Source: Magnetospirillum sp. (GTDB taxonomy: Bacteria; Pseudomonadota; Alphaproteobacteria; Rhodospirillales; Magnetospirillaceae). Taken from it: a stretch of DNA of 45,879 bases. The notes beneath the pieces are model-generated. The model searched no databases. It saw nothing but the letters and a program-made list of their open reading frames with translations, and had not been told where the DNA came from. Location: NCBI GenBank assembly GCA_016212565.1, contig JACRFY010000219.1, positions 1 through 45,879 of the forward strand, read 5' to 3'. Positions 26,614 to 34,255 of this stretch are shown piece after piece (the stretch's first letter is position 1; each line of letters opens with the position of its first letter). Position numbers and translations under genes: made by a program.

Positions 26614-27530
26614 GCTGTCATCAGGAAGTCGGATTGGATCTGCTTGGCCAGCGTATTGTTTTCGGCCAGGAAGTCGGCGACGAATCCGTCGAGGCCGTCT
26701 CGCAACAAACGGTCGAGGCGTCCGAAATGGAGTTCCGCATGCAAGCCGCCAGCCACTCGGGTGCACTCGCAGGCAGCGCTCAACCGTTCCAGGATCATGG
26801 TCACCTGATCGAGGCAGGCATGCAGCGAACGGGGCATATCGGCATTGAGGATCAACATTTCCGCCACTCCCGCTGGAGACACGTCGCCCTTGGCCAACGT
26901 GCGATACGCCTTATAGGCGCTGACCGAGCGCAATACCGCTCCCCAATGAAGGTGCTCGGCGGCATCGGCGGTGCGCGATGCGGCGGTGACGCCGTCCCCA
27001 CGAACCGCCAACAGCCGCGCGGTGTCGTCGGCGCGTTCGAGAAATGTGCCCAGGCGCAGGAACTGGTAAGGCTCGTTGCGCAGCATGGTGCCGTAGGTCA
27101 CGCCGCGAAACAGATGTGAGCGCTCCTTCACCCAGTCGCAGAAGGCGGGCAAGCCCTGATCGCGGAGACGAGCGCCATCGAGGCTTTTCACCTGCAGCCA
27201 GACGGCATTGATGGTTTCCCACAATTCGTGGGGGATGACGCTGCGCCCGGCATGGGCATTCTCGCGCGCCGAGCGCAGGCAGCCGATGATGCTGGACGGA
27301 TTGTCATGATCGAGGACGGCATAGGTGACGACGCCGACCGCCGTCACTTCGCCGAAACGGGCACGGTAGGATTCGGTTCCGCCGGCGATCGACAACACCG
27401 GCTGCCAAGATTCGCTGTCGCCGCTGGAGAGGGCCTGGCGGTTGGCGACATCGAGAAAGCGGGCGACGTTTTCGGCCCGTTCCATCGAACGCGACAGCCA
27501 ATAGAGGTGATCGGCGGTGCGGCTTAACAT
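26610..27530 (-). CDS. Alpha-E domain protein (DUF403)
   Basis: A 306-residue all-helical protein beginning MLSRTADHLYWLSRSMERAENVARFLDV, the signature start of the alpha-E family, with RDQGLPAFCDWVKERSHLFRG in the middle. Alpha-E proteins are tied to circularly permuted ATP-grasp proteins in genomes, sometimes fused to them. The biochemical role is unknown. It overlaps the ATP-grasp gene by 7 bp and the transglutaminase gene by 4 bp, so all are likely made in fixed ratio. Confidence 0.92.
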   Translation of the reverse strand: MLSRTADHLYWLSRSMERAENVARFLDVANRQALSSGDSESWQPVLSIAGGTESYRARFGEVTAVGVVTYAVLDHDNPSSIIGCLRSARENAHAGRSVIPHELWETINAVWLQVKSLDGARLRDQGLPAFCDWVKERSHLFRGVTYGTMLRNEPYQFLRLGTFLERADDTARLLAVRGDGVTAASRTADAAEHLHWGAVLRSVSAYKAYRTLAKGDVSPAGVAEMLILNADMPRSLHACLDQVTMILERLSAACECTRVAGGLHAELHFGRLDRLLRDGLDGFVADFLAENNTLAKQIQSDFLMTA

Positions 27531-28942
27531 GCGTCATCCTCCAACACCCAGGTGTCCTTGGTTCCACCGCCTTGCGACGAATTGACCACCAAAGAGCCCT
27601 CCTTCAGCGCCACCCGTGTCAGGCCCCCCGGGACCAGGGTCGCCGTTTCTCCCATCAACACATAGGGTCGAAGGTCGACGTGGCGGGGGGCGATGCCTTG
27701 TTCGACCAAGGTCGGGACGGTCGATAGCGCCAGTGTCGGCTGGGCGATGTAGTTGCTCGGTTGGGCGAGGATCTTGTCGCGGAACGCGGCGATCTGGCCG
27801 CGGTTGGCCGCCGGGCCCACCAGCATGCCGTAGCCGCCGGAGCCATGCACCTCCTTGACCACCAATTCCGGCAGGTGTTCGAGGACGTATTTGAGGTCGT
27901 CGTCGCGTTCCAGCCGCCAGGTCGGGACGTTGGGCAGGATCGGCTCTTCGCCGAGGTAGAAGCGGATCATGTCCGGGACAAAGACGTAGGTGGCCTTGTC
28001 ATCGGCGACACCGGTGCCGATGGCGTTGGCCAGGGTCACCCCGCCGGCCCGATAGACCGACAACAATCCCGGGACACCCAGCGCCGAGTCCGGGCGGAAG
28101 GCAAGGGGGTCGAGGAACTCGTCGTCGATGCGGCGATAGATGACGTCGACCCGCTTCGGTCCGGCGGTGGTGCGCATCCACACCCGTCCGTCGTCGACGA
28201 ACAAGTCGCGGCCCTCGACGAGATCGATCCCCATCTGCTCGGCGAGGAAGGCGTGCTCGAAATAGGCGCTGTTGTAGTAACCGGGGGTCAGCAGGACCAC
28301 GGTCGGCTCGCCAGGGCAGGCCGGTGGTGCCACCGAACGCAGGTTGGCGAGCAGGAGGTCCGCATAGTCGTCGACCGGGCGCACCCGGTGGCAACTGAAT
28401 AGGTCCGGGAACAGGCGCAGCATCATCGCCCGGTTCTCCAGCATGTAGGAGACGCCGGACGGCGAACGGAGATTGTCTTCGAGGACGTAGAACTCGTCCG
28501 GGCCTGTGCGGACGACATCGATCCCGGCGATGTGGACGTAAACTTGTCGCGCCACATCGAGGTTATGCATCTCCGGCCGGTAGTGGCGGTTGGTGAACAG
28601 GCTGGATTCGGGAATCACCCCGGCCCTGATGATCTCGCGCCCGTGATAGAGGTCGTGCAGGAAGGCGTTCAGCGCCCGCACCCGCTGGCAACAACCCGCG
28701 CCGATGCGTTGCCACTCCGAGGCGGCAATGATGCGGGGAATGGGATCGAAGGGAATCAGGCGCTCGGTCCCCTCCTGATCGCCGTAGACGGCGAAGGTGA
28801 TGCCCAGACGGCGGAACAACTCGTCGGCTTGCGCGGCTTTCTTGGGCAGCAGTTCGGGAGAGACGGATAGCAGCCAAGTCTCGTAGTCCCGGTAGGGAAC
28901 CCTTACGCCGCCATCGGGGGCTTTCATTTCGTCGAACGGCAT
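27524..28942 (-). CDS. Circularly permuted ATP-grasp type 2 protein
   Basis: A 472-residue protein of the DUF404/DUF407 group, predicted to form amide bonds using ATP. Motifs include RVRALNAFLHDLYHGREII, GPDEFYVLEDNLRSPSGVSY, VDVIYRRIDDEFLDPLAFRPDS, and KEVHGSGGYGMLVGPAA. The last is the Gly-rich ATP-binding loop, which in this permuted family comes after the acid metal-binding residues. It is first in the operon; the start has GGA about 8 nt upstream. The substrate is unknown; a peptide or glutamate-adding reaction has been proposed for the family. Confidence 0.92.
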   Translation of the reverse strand: MPFDEMKAPDGGVRVPYRDYETWLLSVSPELLPKKAAQADELFRRLGITFAVYGDQEGTERLIPFDPIPRIIAASEWQRIGAGCCQRVRALNAFLHDLYHGREIIRAGVIPESSLFTNRHYRPEMHNLDVARQVYVHIAGIDVVRTGPDEFYVLEDNLRSPSGVSYMLENRAMMLRLFPDLFSCHRVRPVDDYADLLLANLRSVAPPACPGEPTVVLLTPGYYNSAYFEHAFLAEQMGIDLVEGRDLFVDDGRVWMRTTAGPKRVDVIYRRIDDEFLDPLAFRPDSALGVPGLLSVYRAGGVTLANAIGTGVADDKATYVFVPDMIRFYLGEEPILPNVPTWRLERDDDLKYVLEHLPELVVKEVHGSGGYGMLVGPAANRGQIAAFRDKILAQPSNYIAQPTLALSTVPTLVEQGIAPRHVDLRPYVLMGETATLVPGGLTRVALKEGSLVVNSSQGGGTKDTWVLEDDAC

Positions 28943-29031
28943 ACGTCAGGTCCTTTGCGGTGGACTGAAGGCTGTACCAAGCAAGTGCCGTGCCGCTGAT
29001 AACGGCGGCAATCGACTGTTCGCCCAGGGGG

Positions 29032-29054
29032 ATCTGCCTATGCAGCAGGCAGAT
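29032..29054. other. Inverted repeat in the ATP-grasp/PA2779 divergent region
   Basis: ATCTGCCT and AGGCAGAT form an 8-bp perfect inverted repeat with a 7-nt gap, 90 bp upstream of the ATP-grasp start and 136 bp upstream of the PA2779-like start. The 247-bp region holds no gene. The repeat could be an operator or a leader hairpin. Confidence 0.35.
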
Positions 29055-29189
29055 TGCGTTTTGCGCGCTCAAAGTGCGTGCAGATCGTCGGCGCGATCAC
29101 ACCAGCCTAAGCCAATTATCCAGCCTTGCCGGGAATTGGCCTCGCTACAAGCTTCTTGTGCGCGTCCCACGGTCGAATGCGAGGGAATG

Positions 29190-29600
29190 ATGCGAATTCG
29201 AACCTGCCGTCCCGTCGTCGCATTGGCGACTGCCGTGGCCATGTTGATCAGCAGCACCGCGGTTCCGGCCCGGGGTGCCCTCGTCAGTACCGAGACCGTG
29301 CTGGCCGAAGCGGCGGCCTTACCGAGCGATCGCGAACGCGTCCGGGGCTTTCTTGCCCGCGAAGACGTTCGCCAGGCTCTTCAGGGCTATGGCGTATCCC
29401 ATGACGAGGCCATCCACCGTGTCGACGCCCTCACCGATGAGGAAGTTCATCGTCTCGCCGCGCACATCGACGATCAGCCTGTCGGCGGCGATGGCCTGGG
29501 AGTGATCATCGGTGCCGCCGTCCTGGTCTTCGTCATCCTGCTGATCACCGACATTGCCGGGTTGACAAAGGTCTTCCCCTGGACCCGCAGCATTCGGTGA
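29190..29600 (+). CDS. PA2779-family small exported membrane protein
   Basis: A 136-residue protein with a signal peptide (cleavage after about 28, VPARG-AL), a helical domain with VRGFLAREDVRQALQGYGVSHDEAIHRVDALTDEE, and a C-terminal membrane helix (about 102-122, VIIGAAVLVFVILLITDIAG). This arrangement is that of the PA2779 family. The second ATG, at 29190, is chosen because GAGGGA is 4 nt upstream; the first ATG abuts it. It is paired with the downstream cysteine-peptidase lipoprotein, whose GTG start overlaps its stop. Function is unknown. Confidence 0.82.
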   Translation: MRIRTCRPVVALATAVAMLISSTAVPARGALVSTETVLAEAAALPSDRERVRGFLAREDVRQALQGYGVSHDEAIHRVDALTDEEVHRLAAHIDDQPVGGDGLGVIIGAAVLVFVILLITDIAGLTKVFPWTRSIR

Positions 29601-30403
29601 GGGCCCTCGTCTTGGCCGTGCTGCTGCTGGCAGGCTGCGCCGGAATACCGCTGCCGGAGAATTTGCCGTCGCGGGCCGATGTTGCTTCCGTTCCCTTCCA
29701 TGCCCAGGAGGTCCATGCCTGCGGTCCGGCGGCGATGGCGATGGTACTGGGGTGGGGAGGGCTTGCCGTCGACCCGGCCCCCCTGATGACCGAGATTTAT
29801 ACTCCAGGGCGGCAGGGAGCGCTGGCCGACGATCTGGTGGGGGCGGCACGACGCCACGGCAGGCTGGCCGTTCCGGTCGTCGGCCTGCCGGCTTTACTGA
29901 AGGAACTCGCCGCCGGTCATCCGGTGGTGGTGTTCCAGAACCTCGGCCTCGACCTTCTACCGGTCTGGCATTTCGCGGTGGTGGTGGGGTACGACCTCGG
30001 CGAGGAAACGGTCGTGCTCAATTCCGGGGCCAACGAACGAATGCGGGTCGGTCTGGCCACGTTCGAGCGGACCTGGAGGCGGGCCGGCGGTTGGGCAATC
30101 GTGGTGTTGCCCCCAGATAGCCTGCCGGTCGCCACGGATGAAACGACGGTGGTCAAAGCCGCCGCCGGACTGGAGCGGGCCGGACAAAACGACGCCGCAG
30201 CAATGGCATACACTGCGGTCTTGCGGCGCTGGCCCAACAGCCTGCCGGCCTTGATCGGGCTTGGCAATGCCGAAGCCGCGCTCGGCAACCGCACTGCCGC
30301 TACGGCGGCTTTTCGACGTGCAACGGAGCTGCATCCGCAATCGTTGGCGGCCCGGAACAACTTTGCCGAGATGGTGCGCTCAGGCGCCGAGACCGCCCCC
30401 TGA
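29597..30403 (+). CDS. PA2778-family cysteine peptidase lipoprotein with TPR
   Basis: A 268-residue protein with a GTG start overlapping the upstream stop (GTGA). The N-terminus is a lipoprotein signal with lipobox LLAGC (Cys near 15). A C39-like peptidase domain follows: Cys in [11 protein letters not shown] (about 42), His in [12 protein letters not shown] (about 124) and an Asn/Ser pair in VVLNSGANE. The C-terminal 90 residues hold two TPR units ([20 protein letters not shown]). It likely cleaves or binds a peptide at the membrane together with the PA2779-type partner. Its 3' end overlaps convergent trmFO by 24 bp. Confidence 0.85.
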   Translation: MRALVLAVLLLAGCAGIPLPENLPSRADVASVPFHAQEVHACGPAAMAMVLGWGGLAVDPAPLMTEIYTPGRQGALADDLVGAARRHGRLAVPVVGLPALLKELAAGHPVVVFQNLGLDLLPVWHFAVVVGYDLGEETVVLNSGANERMRVGLATFERTWRRAGGWAIVVLPPDSLPVATDETTVVKAAAGLERAGQNDAAAMAYTAVLRRWPNSLPALIGLGNAEAALGNRTAATAAFRRATELHPQSLAARNNFAEMVRSGAETAP

Positions 30404-31732
30404 GTCCAGCCACGAGCCAAGATCGACCCGCGCCCGCTCGGCATAGAGGCGCTTGCGCTCCCGGCCCTTGACGCGCTTGCCGTTGGCATCGCGCTCGGGT
30501 GGCGGGGGGAACAGGCCGAAATTGACATTCATCGGCTGGTAGGTCTCGGGATTGCCGAGGCCTGTGACGTGGCCCAGCAGGGCGCCCATCGCCGTGGTCA
30601 ATGGGGGCGCCACCGGCGTTCGCCCCAGCCGCTCGGCGGCGGCGAAGCGGCCGGCAAGCAGGCCGATGGCCGCACTCTCGACATAGCCTTCACACCCGGT
30701 AAGCTGGCCGGCGAGGCGCAACCTCATGTGATGTCTTAGTCGAAGGACGGGATCCAATACCTTGGGACCATTGACGAAAGTGTTGCGGTGAAGTCCACCT
30801 AAGCGGGCAAATTCCGCGGCGCTGAGGCCGGGGATGAGGCGGAAGATTCTGGCCTGTTCGCCATGCCTCAACTTGGTTTGGAAGCCAACCATGTTGTAAA
30901 GGCTGCCCAACGCATTGTCCTGGCGCAGTTGCACCACCGCGTGCGGCTTGGGACCGTTGGGATTGGTGAGGCCCACCGGTTTCATCGGGCCGAAGGCTAG
31001 GGTCTCGCGACCGCGGGCAGCCATCACCTCGATGGGCAGGCAGCCTTCGAAGTAGGGGGTGTCCTTCTCCCACTCGTGGTAGGACGTGGTCTCCGCGGCC
31101 AGCAGCGAATCGATGAAGGTCTCGTATTCGTCCCGCGACAGCGGGCAGTTGATGTAGTCGGATCCCTGACCCTTGTCGTAGCGCGATTGGAACCACGCCT
31201 TCGAAAAGTCGATGCTGTCCTTGTGGACGATCGGGGCGATGGCGTCGAAGAACGCCAGACTGTCCTCGCCGGTGACGCCGCGGAGCGCGTCCGCCAGGGC
31301 TGGCGAGGTCAGAGGGCCGGAGGCGATGATCACCGAGTCCCAGTCCTCAGGGGGCAGGCCGGCGATTTCCTCGCGGACGATGGTAACGGCCGGGTGAGCC
31401 GCCAGGGCGGCTTCGACAGCGGCCGAGAAGCCCTCGCGGTCCACCGCCAAGGCCCCGCCGGCCGGCACCCGATGGGCATCGGCCTGAGCGAGGATCAGCG
31501 AACCCGCCCGGCGCATCTCCTCGTGCAGGAGGCCGACGGCGTTGGCGTCGGCATCGTCCGAGCGCAGCGAGTTCGAGCATACCAACTCGGCCAAGCCGGC
31601 GCCTTGATGGGCAGGAGTGGGGCGGTGAGGCCGCATCTCGTGGAGGACGACGGGAACGCCGGTTTGGGCGAGTTGCCAAGCAGCCTCGCAACCGGCCAAG
31701 CCGCCGCCGATGATGTGGACGGGAGTGGTCAT
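30380..31732 (-). CDS. trmFO: Folate-dependent tRNA (uracil-54-C5)-methyltransferase
   Basis: The ATG at 31730-31732 gives 450 residues beginning [25 protein letters not shown] (FAD-binding GGGLAG at 9-14). [24 protein letters not shown] holds the family's conserved CSNS motif, and [10 protein letters not shown] is near the C-terminus. The enzyme uses methylene-tetrahydrofolate and FADH2 to make 5-methyluridine at position 54 of tRNA. The tracked ORF extends about 100 codons upstream into the divergent region but lacks any family sequence there. Confidence 0.95.
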   Translation of the reverse strand: MTTPVHIIGGGLAGCEAAWQLAQTGVPVVLHEMRPHRPTPAHQGAGLAELVCSNSLRSDDADANAVGLLHEEMRRAGSLILAQADAHRVPAGGALAVDREGFSAAVEAALAAHPAVTIVREEIAGLPPEDWDSVIIASGPLTSPALADALRGVTGEDSLAFFDAIAPIVHKDSIDFSKAWFQSRYDKGQGSDYINCPLSRDEYETFIDSLLAAETTSYHEWEKDTPYFEGCLPIEVMAARGRETLAFGPMKPVGLTNPNGPKPHAVVQLRQDNALGSLYNMVGFQTKLRHGEQARIFRLIPGLSAAEFARLGGLHRNTFVNGPKVLDPVLRLRHHMRLRLAGQLTGCEGYVESAAIGLLAGRFAAAERLGRTPVAPPLTTAMGALLGHVTGLGNPETYQPMNVNFGLFPPPPERDANGKRVKGRERKRLYAERARVDLGSWLDSGGGLGA

Positions 31733-31800
31733 GAACCACCACATAAGGCTCCGCCGGACCGCTGTCCAGGTGATTGCGCCACCCCATATGCGGGGACGAG

Positions 31801-32547
31801 ATGCACGGATCCTTCCTCCACGTCGCCACGCAGGCTCTATCGCGACTCCGGCTGACAATCCGGCGGACATTGCCGCCGCGAATCGCCGGCTTTGATCTCG
31901 CGGGAACCTCGCTGTTTCGCTACCGTTTGGGGGGCGACTACCATGATTTCCTTCCCGGAAAAAGCGGCGACGCGGTAACGGTGGTTGTGGGGGACGTCGC
32001 CGGCCACGATGGTGCCGCGGCGGCGTTGATGGCAATGGTGCGGGGCCGACTGCGCGCCGGGGGCATTGCGCCGGGTCGCCTGGCGCCTCTGATGGCGGTC
32101 CTCAATCGCGAACTGGCCGATCGGGCGAGCGGCGGTCGCTTCATGACCCTGTTCTTGTCGGTCCTGACCGCCGAGACCCGCAGCATTCATTGGGTCAGTG
32201 CCGGGCACGGGCCGGTGCTGTCCTACGATCCGGGAGAGGATCATTTCCGCGAGATTCCCGGCCAGGATATCCCCCTGGGCATCGACCGCCATTGGCGCTT
32301 TCATGAGCAGGCTCACCGCGGATGGTCGGATGGCGCGCTGTTGGTGGTGGGCACCGACGGGATCACCGAAGCCCGCAATCCCGGTGGCGAGATGTATGGC
32401 CTCGAACGCCTGTTGCAGGCGGTTCGCATCCACTGCCGGCGGTCGGCGGCGGAAATCGTTGCAGCAGTCATGGCCGACCAGGCCGCATTCCGTGGTGGCC
32501 GGCCCCAGGGCGACGACGTCACCCTGGTGGTGGTCAAGGCAGTGTAG
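31801..32547 (+). CDS. PP2C/SpoIIE-type serine phosphatase
   Basis: A 248-residue single-domain phosphatase. Metal-binding acidic residues are visible in [44 protein letters not shown] and [10 protein letters not shown]. There is no sensor or receiver domain, so it needs a partner or an N-terminal helix of about 25 residues for control. Such proteins usually act on anti-sigma antagonist proteins in a partner-switch cascade; no anti-sigma factor gene is nearby. The ATG at 31801 was chosen over an upstream TTG at 31774, with GGGACGAG immediately upstream. It is divergent from trmFO. Confidence 0.86.
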   Translation: MHGSFLHVATQALSRLRLTIRRTLPPRIAGFDLAGTSLFRYRLGGDYHDFLPGKSGDAVTVVVGDVAGHDGAAAALMAMVRGRLRAGGIAPGRLAPLMAVLNRELADRASGGRFMTLFLSVLTAETRSIHWVSAGHGPVLSYDPGEDHFREIPGQDIPLGIDRHWRFHEQAHRGWSDGALLVVGTDGITEARNPGGEMYGLERLLQAVRIHCRRSAAEIVAAVMADQAAFRGGRPQGDDVTLVVVKAV

Positions 32548-32550
32548 TCG

Positions 32551-32787
32551 TCAGGCCTTCTGCTGGACCTGCGTTACCCAAGACAGGCTGGAAGCGCCGA
32601 GCGGATTGCCGGTGACCGGAGCGCCCTGCGCCGCCTTGTCGGTCGAGCCCTTCTCGGACAATGGTCCGAACCCGTAGCTCGAGAATGCAGAGGCGGCACC
32701 GCGCTGGGTGGGGCGAGTGGAGTGGTCATCGCGCTCGTCCTTGCGATTGAGCAGCAGGTGAGCGGGTGTGGCGGCAACGGGGGTCAT
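32551..32787 (-). CDS. Hypothetical small protein, 78 residues
   Basis: The ATG at 32785-32787 (MTPVAATPAHLLLNRKDERD) has AGGAG 9 nt upstream, better than the start 10 codons further up. The protein is hydrophilic, Ser/Gly/Gln-rich with no signal or membrane segment. I do not recognise a family. It is 3 bp from the convergent phosphatase stop. Confidence 0.5.
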   Translation of the reverse strand: MTPVAATPAHLLLNRKDERDDHSTRPTQRGAASAFSSYGFGPLSEKGSTDKAAQGAPVTGNPLGASSLSWVTQVQQKA

Positions 32788-32995
32788 GGCCGATAACTCC
32801 TGGGCGAAGGTGCACAAACCCTAGCAGGAACCGTGCCAACTCTGGAATCCGCACGTTGCCACGCGCTATTGCATAGGGTGGGCAAGAGCTGCCGGGAAGG
32901 ACGGGACACGGGCGGGCGCGAAAGGCCATTTCTTCCCGGCGTCGCTTGGGGTATAGACGGGATTCAGCCACCCAAACGAGTGGGGTCTCCTGCCT

Positions 32996-33412
32996 ATGGC
33001 CGTCAAATACTACGTGGTCGGCGGCGAATATGCCGACATCAGCTTCCAGAGCATTGCCCCCGGTCACCATGAGGAGCGTTTCGGTCCCTTTGCCGAGCAC
33101 GAAGCCCACGAATGCTGGCGAGCCCTGACCGGCAAGACGGTCGACAACGCCATGATCCGCTACTTCATTCGCGCTGCGGACGAGGCGGCCTCGGAGGACT
33201 GGTATGTGGTGGGCGGCGAATATGCCGACACCGAGTTCCAACGCATTGCCGATGGTCGTGCCCTGCAGATTTGCGGACCCTTCATTCGCAAGGCCGCACT
33301 GGACAAATGGCGCGAACTGACCGGCAAAACGGTCGATTCAGCGCTGACCCGCTTCGATCTGTGCACGGCCGAGGAACTGGAGATCAAGAAGGCGGGAACT
33401 GGGGCGCGCTAG
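32996..33412 (+). CDS. Tandem DUF4170 protein
   Basis: A 138-residue cytoplasmic protein made of two similar halves. KYYVVGGEYADISFQSIA (residues 4-21) and DWYVVGGEYADTEFQRIADG (about 68-87) are aligned, as are GPFAEHEAHECWRALTGKTVD and GPFIRKAALDKWRELTGKTVD. Each half ends in RYFI or RFDL. This pattern is the DUF4170 domain, found mostly in alphaproteobacteria as a single unit, so this is a duplication. No function is known. Upstream SD is weak. Spacing to the ferredoxin gene is 62 bp. Confidence 0.85.
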   Translation: MAVKYYVVGGEYADISFQSIAPGHHEERFGPFAEHEAHECWRALTGKTVDNAMIRYFIRAADEAASEDWYVVGGEYADTEFQRIADGRALQICGPFIRKAALDKWRELTGKTVDSALTRFDLCTAEELEIKKAGTGAR

Positions 33413-33474
33413 ACAGGATCCGCCATTCAGGGTATCTCCCTGTGCAACGCAATATGAGCAAGTGGAGATACTCC

Positions 33475-33801
33475 ATGTCCCACCGCCTGCACGCCTTCGT
33501 CTGTACCCAGAGCCGGCCGGAAGGCCATCCCCGCGGTTGCTGCACCAGCCGCGGCGGCGGGCAGCCTTTGTTCGACCGCCTGATGCAGAACATGATGAGC
33601 AAAAATTTGTGGGACCAAGGCATTAGCATCGCCCAGTCGAGCTGCCTTGGTTTTTGTGGCTATGGTCCGGTGATGGTGATCTACCCCGAGGGAATTTGGT
33701 ACCAACCGACCAAGGCGGAAGATATCGACGAGATCGTCGACACCCATTTTGTAGGTGGCAAGGTCGTCGAGCGGCTGCGGGTCAGCCCGGTGAAGAAGTA
33801 G
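33475..33801 (+). CDS. Thioredoxin-like [2Fe-2S] ferredoxin
   Basis: A 108-residue protein. Cluster Cys candidates are residue 10 (FVCTQSR), 22-23 (RGCCTSRGGG), and 57 and 61 in SSCLGFCGYGPVMVIYPEGIWY. The CxxxC arrangement followed by GPVMVIYPEG is typical of the thioredoxin-fold ferredoxins related to FdI of Clostridium pasteurianum and to NuoE. It probably serves as a one-electron carrier in the cytoplasm. An alternative ATG lies 7 codons upstream. A hairpin with T-run follows the stop. Confidence 0.92.
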   Translation: MSHRLHAFVCTQSRPEGHPRGCCTSRGGGQPLFDRLMQNMMSKNLWDQGISIAQSSCLGFCGYGPVMVIYPEGIWYQPTKAEDIDEIVDTHFVGGKVVERLRVSPVKK

Positions 33802-33807
33802 GGGCGG

Positions 33808-33832
33808 GGCCGGGGAGATTACCCCGGCCTTT
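33808..33832. terminator. Shared terminator of ferredoxin and CULT genes
   Basis: GGCCGGGG and CCCCGGCC form an 8-bp perfect stem with a 6-nt loop followed by TTT on the plus strand. It overlaps the last codons of the convergent CULT gene (stop at 33819). Confidence 0.6.
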
Positions 33833-34193
33833 CCACCAGCAATGTTCGGATCAGTCCGAAGAAAACCGCGGGGGCGCCGGTCCCTTCGTACATCCAGCCA
33901 AGATGGGTATCGCACCCGCGGCACAAGGCCACACGCCACAAATAGCCGCGAAACCAGGTGAACTGCCCCGACGCCGATCCCACGGCAACGACCCCGGGTG
34001 CATCGGCGAAACACGCGACGCGAAAGATCACTCCGGCCGGATTGAACAATACATGCTCATGGTCCCCGCCCATGCGCAGCGCCCAGCTCGTGCGCGTGAC
34101 GAATTGGCCGCAACGGATGCAATAATAGGCGACGCTATCGCCCTTCTCGGCGAGGCTGCTGTCGATGTCGATGGAAAGGGCATCCCGGGGCAT
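33819..34193 (-). CDS. Cereblon-like CULT-domain protein
   Basis: A 124-residue single-domain protein. Zinc ligands are two CxxC pairs, CIRC (25-28) and CRGC (91-94). The aromatic cage residues fall at Trp80, Trp86 and Trp100 with Tyr102. The segment GGDHEHVLFNPAGVIFRVACF and the ending GWMYEG are, from memory, nearly those of MsCI4 of Magnetospirillum gryphiswaldense, whose length and Trp spacing are the same within one residue. In human cereblon this domain binds thalidomide-type drugs and C-terminal cyclic imide degrons. In bacteria the natural ligand is unknown. It has no partner ligase gene, being convergent to the ferredoxin gene. Confidence 0.93.
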   Translation of the reverse strand: MPRDALSIDIDSSLAEKGDSVAYYCIRCGQFVTRTSWALRMGGDHEHVLFNPAGVIFRVACFADAPGVVAVGSASGQFTWFRGYLWRVALCRGCDTHLGWMYEGTGAPAVFFGLIRTLLVERPG

Positions 34194-34255
34194 GGGGCGT
34201 TGTCAAACAGGCGTATCGGGTTGGATAGAGAAATTGGGAGGAGCGCTTGGCGGTT

